Shown here: positions 43,610 through 48,413 of the stretch, piece after piece
How the letters are laid out: each line of letters starts with the position of its first letter
Numbering within the stretch: the stretch's first letter is position 1
Origin: Solirubrobacteraceae bacterium
GTDB lineage: Bacteria; Actinomycetota; Thermoleophilia; Solirubrobacterales; Solirubrobacteraceae
Reading direction: 5' to 3'
NCBI GenBank assembly: GCA_017744415.1
Contig: JAGIBJ010000060.1
Span: 1 to 48,413, forward strand
Length of the DNA stretch: 48,413 nucleotides
Notes under the pieces: model-generated
Databases searched by the model: none
Told to the model about the DNA's origin: nothing
What the model saw: only the letters and a program-made list of their open reading frames with translations
Made by a program: the position numbers and the translations under genes

Positions 43610-43615
43610 AACCTA
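43610..43615 (-). promoter_or_regulatory. -10 box TAGGTT before quinone oxidoreductase
   Basis: TAGGTT, spacer TCCGCCTC (eight bases), then ATG at 43601. Confidence 0.45.
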
Positions 43616-43660
43616 GCGACGCCAGGCGACTCCGCGCGGCCGCCAACTCCGCACCAGTCC

Positions 43661-43712
43661 CGTCCTAACTACGTTCGTCGTCGAGGGGGTGCCGGCGAAC
43701 GTAGTTAGGACG
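43661..43712. terminator. 17-bp perfect hairpin overlapping lysR stop
   Basis: CGTCCTAACTACGTTCG (43661-43677) and its exact complement (43696-43712), loop 18 bases. The lysR stop TAA (43705-43707) is inside the right arm. Both flanking genes run leftwards, so a terminator role fits; no U-tract is present. Confidence 0.6.
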
Positions 43713-44646
43713 CGGGTGGTGCGGGTGGTGCTGGTGGTGCAGGGGTGGCGCCGGCGGCGGTGAGGAGCGCCGTGCGGGCGCGGACGACGGCTGGGCGGTG
43801 TTCGTAGTCGTCGGCTTCGATCAAGACGAAGAGGCGGGCGAGGTCGACGCCGGCGATGGGCACGGCGACGACGCGCGGGTCGTCGCGGAGGGTGAGGTCG
43901 GAGAGCACCGCCGGGTGGCCGGTCTCGAGGGCGGCGCTCACGGCGGCGGCGCTGCTGCCGAGCTCGACGAGCGGGTGGATCTGCAGGCCGCGCTCGTGCA
44001 TCACGCGGTCGACGACGAGCCGCGCGTGCGAGCGGGGATCGCGAAGCACGAGCTCGGTGGCCGCGAGCTCCTCGAGGGTGACGGAGTCGCGGCCCGCCCA
44101 CGGGTGGTCGCGCCCGAGGACGACAGCGACGCGGTCGGTCGCGATCACGGGCGCCCCCGGATCAGAGGCCGGGTCATCGGTGGCAACGATGCCGAGGTCG
44201 GCGGCGCCCGTGTCGACGAGTCGGCGCACGACCCCGGAGTTCGCCGCGGTGAGCTCGATCGGCAGGCCGGAGAGCTGGTGACGCGCCGCCGCGAGGAGCT
44301 CCGGGAGCAGGCGGTCGGCAACGACCGGGCTGCTGGCGATCCGCACGGGCGCACTCTGACCGCGCAGCTCGGCGATCACGTCGTCGAGCAGGGTGACCTC
44401 GTCGAGCACGCGCAGGGCGGCCGTGGCGAGGCGCGAGCCGGCGGGCGTGGCGACGACACCCTGTGGCGAGCGCTCGAGCAGGCGGGCGCCACACACGGCC
44501 TCGAGCTGACGGAGCCGCTTGCTCAGCGCGGGCTGCGTGACACCGAGGCGCCGCGCAGCCTCGCCGATGCTGCCGGTGCGCAGCGCGGTGATCAGGGCCT
44601 CGAGCTCGCCAAGCTCAGGGCGACGGACGGAGGTGGTCGTCGGCAT
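43705..44646 (-). CDS. LysR family transcriptional regulator
   Basis: 313 residues. The N-terminal winged helix-turn-helix (about 12-70: ELEALITALRTGSIGEAARR, LGVTQPALSKRLRQLE) is followed by a periplasmic-binding-like effector domain (about 98-300). An Ala/Pro-rich tail ends the protein. LysR regulators are tetramers that bind T-N11-A sites and respond to small molecules. It is divergent from cydAB; two ATAACC-N3-GGTTAT-like sites lie in the shared region, one over its own promoter (TAACCT at 44659-44664) and one upstream of the cyd start. It therefore probably controls itself and cytochrome bd. Confidence 0.9.
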   Translation of the reverse strand: MPTTTSVRRPELGELEALITALRTGSIGEAARRLGVTQPALSKRLRQLEAVCGARLLERSPQGVVATPAGSRLATAALRVLDEVTLLDDVIAELRGQSAPVRIASSPVVADRLLPELLAAARHQLSGLPIELTAANSGVVRRLVDTGAADLGIVATDDPASDPGAPVIATDRVAVVLGRDHPWAGRDSVTLEELAATELVLRDPRSHARLVVDRVMHERGLQIHPLVELGSSAAAVSAALETGHPAVLSDLTLRDDPRVVAVPIAGVDLARLFVLIEADDYEHRPAVVRARTALLTAAGATPAPPAPPAPPAS

Positions 44647-44650
44647 CGTG

Positions 44651-44665
44651 ATTACCGAAGGTTAT
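44651..44665. promoter_or_regulatory. LysR-type site near the lysR start
   Basis: ATTACCGAAGGTTAT, an imperfect copy of the perfect site at 44729-44745, overlapping the likely -10 box of lysR; fits autorepression. Confidence 0.5.
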
Positions 44666-44728
44666 CGCTCGCGCCGCTCTCAGTAGTTCCCCGCAGCCCA
44701 ACCCGCCGTAACCCGTACCCGACACGGA

Positions 44729-44745
44729 CATAACCGTTGGTTATG
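44729..44745. promoter_or_regulatory. LysR-type recognition site CATAACC-N3-GGTTATG
   Basis: A perfect palindrome with the T-N11-A form of LysR boxes (T44731, A44743). Its centre lies about 66 bases before the predicted cyd transcription start at 44803, the standard position of LysR recognition sites. Confidence 0.65.
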
Positions 44746-44790
44746 CCGGTGCACCACGTTCTCGGTCTAGACGCTCCTTCCGCGAGGGCC

Positions 44791-44796
44791 GATAGT
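44791..44796 (+). promoter_or_regulatory. -10-like box GATAGT of the cyd operon
   Basis: GATAGT is followed by six bases and the ATG of the leader ORF at 44803, the spacing of other leaderless starts here, but with G instead of T at the first position. Confidence 0.4.
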
Positions 44797-44802
44797 CGGG
44801 TC

Positions 44803-44850
44803 ATGGGTCTCCGTCGAGGCCCGCCTTCAACCCACCTGTCCGAGGACTAG
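44803..44850 (+). CDS. 15-codon leader ORF before cydA
   Basis: Encodes MGLRRGPPSTHLSED and stops six bases before the cydA ATG. The only possible cydA ribosome site, GAGGAC at 44842-44847, is inside the last codons of this ORF, so ribosomes translating it would pass over or restart at cydA. It may couple or attenuate cyd expression, or be chance; it is too short to tell by coding statistics. PP and RR pairs in the middle could slow ribosomes. Confidence 0.35.
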   Translation: MGLRRGPPSTHLSED

Positions 44851-44856
44851 CCCCCC

Positions 44857-46341
44857 ATGGAAACGCTCGAGCTCGCGCGATGGCAATTCGCCGCGACGAC
44901 CGTCTACCACTTCCTGTTCGTGCCGCTCACGATCGGCCTCTCGGTGCTCGTCGCCGGCATGCAGACGGCGTGGTACCGGACCGACAACCCCGTCTACCTG
45001 CGGATGACGAAGTTCTGGGGCAAGCTGCTCCTGATCAACTTCGCCATCGGCGTGGCGACGGGCATCGTGCAGGAGTTCCAGTTCGGCATGGCCTGGAGCG
45101 GCTACTCGCGCTACGTGGGTGACATCTTCGGTGCCCCGCTCGCGATCGAGGGGCTCGTCGCGTTCTTCCTCGAGTCGACGTTCCTCGGCCTCTGGATCTT
45201 CGGCTGGAAGCATCTGCCGAAGAAGCTCCACCTCATGAGCGCCTGGTGCTTCGCGATCGGCACCTGGCTGTCGGCGTACTTCATCCTCGCCGCCAACTCG
45301 TGGATGCAGCACCCGGTCGGCTACCGGATCAACGACGTCACCGATCGCGCCGAGCTCACGTCGATCTCCGAGGTGCTCACCAACAGCACCGCGCTGTTCG
45401 CCTTCAGCCACACGGTGCTTGGTGCGCTGGCCACGGCCGCCTCGATCATCATCGGCGTGTCGGGCTGGCATCTCTACCGGATGCGCCGCACTGGCGTCTC
45501 GCGTGAGGAGGCAGGCAAGCTCGACCGCGTCGACGCCGCCGAGGCCGCCAACTCCGACGGCGTTCAGATGACGCCCGCGATCCGCCGCGGCGTGTTCATG
45601 AAGTCGATGAAGCTCGGCCTCATCACGATGTTCGTGGCGGTGAGCGCGACGATGCTCGTCGGCCACTTCGACGCCCAGCTCATGACGAAGCAGCAGCCGA
45701 TGAAGATGGCCGCCGCCGAGGCGCTCTACGAGACCACCCAGAAGGCCGAGTTCTCGCTCTTCACGGTCGGCCCGCTCTCCAAGAAGCCGGAGGAGCACCA
45801 GACCCACACGTTCGGCATCCCCGGCCTCACCTCGTTCCTCGCGACCAACAGCTTCAACGGCACGGTGAAGGGCATCAACCAGATCCAGGCCGAGGAGGAG
45901 GCCAAGTACGGCCCCGGCGAGTACTACCCGATCATCGGCCTCACCTACTGGAGCTTCCGCCTGATGATGGGCGCCGGCATCTACATGGCGATGCTCTCGC
46001 TCGCTGGGCTCGTGCTGCTGAAGCGCCGCGTCTACGAGAAGCGCTGGTTCAAGAACGCCGGCCTCCTCGGCATCTTCGCCGGCTTCGGCGCGCACGCATT
46101 CGGCTGGATGTTCACGGAGGTCGGTCGCCAGCCCTGGGTCGTCTACGGCCTGCAGAAGACCTCCGACGGCGTCTCGCGCCTCGCCCCGAGCACCGTGGCG
46201 TTCTCGCTGATCGTGTTCACGCTGCTCTACGGCGCGCTCGCGGTCGTGATGTACCGGCTCTTCGTCCGGTACGCCCAGAAGGGCCCCGAGGCCGACGTCC
46301 TCGACGAGCAGGGCATGCCCCAGCTCGCGATCCACTACTAA
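44857..46341 (+). CDS. cydA: Cytochrome bd ubiquinol oxidase subunit I
   Basis: 494 residues with about nine membrane helices. The heme ligands are in place: His18 (b595), His185 (b558) and Met370 in the WSFRLMMGAG motif, with Glu98 and Glu106 of the proton/heme d region (AIEGLVAFFLEST) and GRQPW. The quinol loop (about 250-330) is of the short type, without the C-terminal insertion of the E. coli enzyme. The oxidase passes electrons from quinol to oxygen in the cytoplasmic membrane and works at low oxygen. It is the first structural gene of cydABD. Confidence 0.96.
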   Translation: METLELARWQFAATTVYHFLFVPLTIGLSVLVAGMQTAWYRTDNPVYLRMTKFWGKLLLINFAIGVATGIVQEFQFGMAWSGYSRYVGDIFGAPLAIEGLVAFFLESTFLGLWIFGWKHLPKKLHLMSAWCFAIGTWLSAYFILAANSWMQHPVGYRINDVTDRAELTSISEVLTNSTALFAFSHTVLGALATAASIIIGVSGWHLYRMRRTGVSREEAGKLDRVDAAEAANSDGVQMTPAIRRGVFMKSMKLGLITMFVAVSATMLVGHFDAQLMTKQQPMKMAAAEALYETTQKAEFSLFTVGPLSKKPEEHQTHTFGIPGLTSFLATNSFNGTVKGINQIQAEEEAKYGPGEYYPIIGLTYWSFRLMMGAGIYMAMLSLAGLVLLKRRVYEKRWFKNAGLLGIFAGFGAHAFGWMFTEVGRQPWVVYGLQKTSDGVSRLAPSTVAFSLIVFTLLYGALAVVMYRLFVRYAQKGPEADVLDEQGMPQLAIHY

Positions 46342-46354
46342 CCCCCGACCAGTC

Positions 46355-46360
46355 AAGGAG
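46355..46360 (+). promoter_or_regulatory. Shine-Dalgarno AAGGAG of cydB
   Basis: AAGGAG, eight bases before the cydB ATG, in a 27-base gap after cydA. It is a strong ribosome site compared with most genes in this window. Confidence 0.75.
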
Positions 46361-46368
46361 ATATCGCT

Positions 46369-47457
46369 ATGTCACTGGTCAGCTTCTGGTTCGGGACGAT
46401 CGCCGTCCTCTGGATCGGCTACTTGATCCTCGAAGGCTTCGACTTCGGCGTCGGCACGCTGCTGCGCGTCGTCGGCAAGGACGAAGACGAGCGCACGCAG
46501 ATCCTGCGCACCATCGGCCCGGTCTGGGATGGCAACGAGGTGTGGCTGCTCGTCGCCGGCGGCGCTACCTTCGCGGCCTTCCCGGAGTGGTACGCCACCA
46601 TGTTCTCGGGGTTCTACCTCGCTCTGCTGCTCATCCTCGTCGGACTGATCCTGCGGGCGATGGCCGTCGAGTACCGCAACAAGGAGACCGACCCCGCCTG
46701 GCGTGCCCGCTGGGACTGGGTGATCGTCGGCAGCAGCGCGCTCGTCGCGCTGCTCTGGGGCGTGGCGTTCGTGAACATCGTGCGCGGCGTGCCGCTCGAC
46801 GAGACTCGCCACTTCACTGGCAACCTGCTCACGCTTCTGAACCCCCAGGCGTTGCTCGGCGGCGTCGCCACCCTCTCGCTCTTCGCGCTGCACGGCGCCT
46901 ACTTCCTCGCGCTGCGCACCGAGGGCGAGGTGCGGGAGAAGGCCCATGCCATCGCTCAGCGCCTGTGGCCCGTCGCCACGCTCGTCGGCGCCGTCACGCT
47001 CGTGTGGATCGTGCTGACGAACGCCGACGGCAGCTGGGTCGCCTGGCTCGGCACCGTCCTGGCTGCCGTCGCGCTGCTCGTGCAGCCGCTCATCTGGAAG
47101 TCGCGCAACGAGGTGCTGCAGTTCGCGCTCACCACCGTCGCGATCCTCGGCATTGTGATCACGATCTTCGGCGCGCTGTGGCCGAACGTGCTCCCGTCGA
47201 CCGGCCCCGCCGGCACCGATCTCACCGCCGTGGGCGCGTCGTCGACGCACTACACGCTGAAGGTGATGACGTACGTCGCGGTCGTGATGACCCCGATCGT
47301 GCTCGTGTACCAGGCGTGGACCTACTGGGTGTTCCGTCAGCGCATCGCGCCGACGGCCCGTGGCGCGAAGCTCGGGTTCGACACCACGACGTCGACCCCG
47401 GCCGGCGCAGCATCGCCGGCCACCGCGGCAACGCCCGCCACCGACGCGGCGCACTAG
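46369..47457 (+). CDS. cydB: Cytochrome bd ubiquinol oxidase subunit II
   Basis: 362 residues, multi-helix membrane protein. The N-terminus FWFGTIAVLWIGYLILEGFD FGVG and the conserved RTIGPVWDGNEVWLLVAGGA region (about 48-67) are CydB hallmarks (the first motif is shown with a break). The C-terminus carries an Ala/Pro/Thr-rich tail of about 30 residues. CydB pairs with CydA and holds the structural core and quinone/oxygen path. cydD begins on the base after the stop codon. Confidence 0.95.
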   Translation: MSLVSFWFGTIAVLWIGYLILEGFDFGVGTLLRVVGKDEDERTQILRTIGPVWDGNEVWLLVAGGATFAAFPEWYATMFSGFYLALLLILVGLILRAMAVEYRNKETDPAWRARWDWVIVGSSALVALLWGVAFVNIVRGVPLDETRHFTGNLLTLLNPQALLGGVATLSLFALHGAYFLALRTEGEVREKAHAIAQRLWPVATLVGAVTLVWIVLTNADGSWVAWLGTVLAAVALLVQPLIWKSRNEVLQFALTTVAILGIVITIFGALWPNVLPSTGPAGTDLTAVGASSTHYTLKVMTYVAVVMTPIVLVYQAWTYWVFRQRIAPTARGAKLGFDTTTSTPAGAASPATAATPATDAAH

Positions 47458-48413
47458 ATGCGGCAACGCGTTCCAAGAAGCCGCCGCCTGGATGCTGGGC
47501 GGGCGCTGCTCGCCGGTGATCCCGGCGTGCGGCGCCACGTGCAGCGGAGCGCGGTCGCGGCGCTGCCGCTGGCGCTCCTCGTCGCCGCGCAGGGCTACGG
47601 CCTCGCGGCGATGGTGGTCGCGCTCGCCCAGCACGGCCGGTTCGACGCCACCGCGGCGGCCGTGCTGCTGGGAGCGGCGCTCGGACGCGGCGTCCTCGGA
47701 TGGTGGCTCGAGCGGGCCGGCCGGCGCGCGGCGGCCGGCGCGATCGGGCGGCTGCGGCAGGAGCTCGTCGCCGATGCCGCGCGGCTCACGGCGGCATCGC
47801 CTGGTGCGCTGCGGCCCGGCGAGGTCGCCGCCGACGTCGTCACCCAGCTGCCGGCGATCGAGAGCTACGTCGGGCGGTTCCTCGCGGGCGGCCCGATCGT
47901 GGGCGTGACCACCGTTGTCGTCCTCGTCGCGGTGTTCATCACCGATCCGCTTTCGGCGCTCCTGCTCGCGCCGACGGTACCGCTGCTCGGCGTCTTCATG
48001 TGGCTCGTCGGCACCGAGAGCGGGCGGATCGCCGAGCAGCGCCTCGCAAGCCTGCAGCTCCTCGGCGCGCACCTGCTCGACGTGCTCCGCGGTCTCGTCG
48101 ACCTGCGCGCCCACGGCCGGGCGGGATTCCAGCGCTCGCAGGTGCGGATGGCCGCAGCCCAGTACCGCGAACAGACGATGGCCACCCTGCGCAGCGCGTT
48201 CATGAGCGGGCTCGTGCTCGAGCTCATCGCGATGCTCGGCACCGCGCTCGTGGCCGTCTTCGGTGGGGTGCGCCTGGCCGAGGGCCACGCCGAACTCGCC
48301 GCGATCCTGCCTGCGCTCGTGCTGGCACCGGAGCTCTACGCACCGATTCGTCGGCTCGGCGCGGGCTATCACGATGCTGCCGACGCCCGGGCGGCGCTCG
48401 CGCGACTGGCGGC
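47458..48413 (+). CDS. cydD: CydD-type ABC exporter subunit, N-terminal part (truncated by window end)
   Basis: 318 codons are visible, without a stop, so the gene runs off the right edge. It starts ATG right after the cydB TAG. The visible part is an ABC exporter transmembrane domain with several hydrophobic helices (for example VAALPLALLVAAQGYGLAAM, VGVTTVVVLVAVFITDPLSA, LVLELIAMLGTALVAVFGGV) and the coupling region VRRHVQ to GLVDLRAHGRAGFQRSQVRM. The ATPase domain lies beyond the window. Context (cydAB-cydD) supports CydD, which exports cysteine or glutathione with CydC and is needed for bd oxidase assembly. Confidence 0.88.
   Translation, partial: MRQRVPRSRRLDAGRALLAGDPGVRRHVQRSAVAALPLALLVAAQGYGLAAMVVALAQHGRFDATAAAVLLGAALGRGVLGWWLERAGRRAAAGAIGRLRQELVADAARLTAASPGALRPGEVAADVVTQLPAIESYVGRFLAGGPIVGVTTVVVLVAVFITDPLSALLLAPTVPLLGVFMWLVGTESGRIAEQRLASLQLLGAHLLDVLRGLVDLRAHGRAGFQRSQVRMAAAQYREQTMATLRSAFMSGLVLELIAMLGTALVAVFGGVRLAEGHAELAAILPALVLAPELYAPIRRLGAGYHDAADARAALARLA

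Overview
The window is high-GC DNA from an actinobacterium. The best guess is a Solirubrobacterales/Thermoleophilia-like member of the Actinomycetota, inferred from base composition, Ala/Arg-rich proteins, the gene content and the many leaderless starts. No rRNA, tRNA, CRISPR array, prophage or insertion sequence was recognised. About 33 protein genes fill the window and both strands are used. A strong house style is visible: about 17 genes have a TAnnnT-type -10 box only 6-10 bases before the start codon and no Shine-Dalgarno sequence. This pattern fixes several start codons, including three GTG starts that differ from the longest open frame.

Layout. (1) 1-9.1 kb: the 5' end of a Nei/Fpg DNA glycosylase, a GlcD-like FAD oxidase, a YciI protein, a secreted beta-propeller protein, a DUF427 protein and a full-length Lhr-type helicase. 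(2) 9.1-16.5 kb: a MASE1-GGDEF(degenerate)-EAL phosphodiesterase, a TetR regulator next to a 32-bp inverted repeat, a lipoprotein, a DedA membrane protein, and three overlapping or abutting paralogous membrane proteins of unrecognised family that share a WDG module. (3) 16.5-22.9 kb: an aldehyde dehydrogenase, an ArsR-SRPBCC fusion regulator divergent from a translationally coupled methyltransferase-GT2-GT4 operon with a perfect palindrome between them, and a small GAF-like protein. (4) 22.9-37.5 kb: a class 3 lipase, a PucR regulator, and four tandem large ATP-binding LuxR regulators (LAL type) on the minus strand. Three of the four have nearly identical start regions. (5) 37.7-43.6 kb: cyclophilin, a zinc-ribbon/discoidin membrane protein, a DEAD-box RNA helicase with a DbpA-like tail, a secreted trypsin-like protease and a quinone oxidoreductase. 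(6) 43.7-48.4 kb: a LysR regulator divergent from cydA-cydB-cydD (cytochrome bd oxidase plus its exporter, truncated at the window end). Two copies of an ATAACC-N3-GGTTAT type site lie between them, and a 15-codon leader ORF sits directly before cydA.

The most unusual material is non-coding. There is a 44-bp palindromic element in three copies, one in frame inside the protease propeptide where it reads EPLVSQVGVGEISGS. A tandem pair of 47-bp palindromes follows the TetR gene. Several 38-54 base near-perfect hairpins lie at gene ends without a U-tract. A 53-bp direct repeat beyond the fourth LAL gene forms a perfect 28-bp palindrome. The LAL array, the WDG paralogue trio and the LysR-cyd control region are the most interesting gene-level systems.
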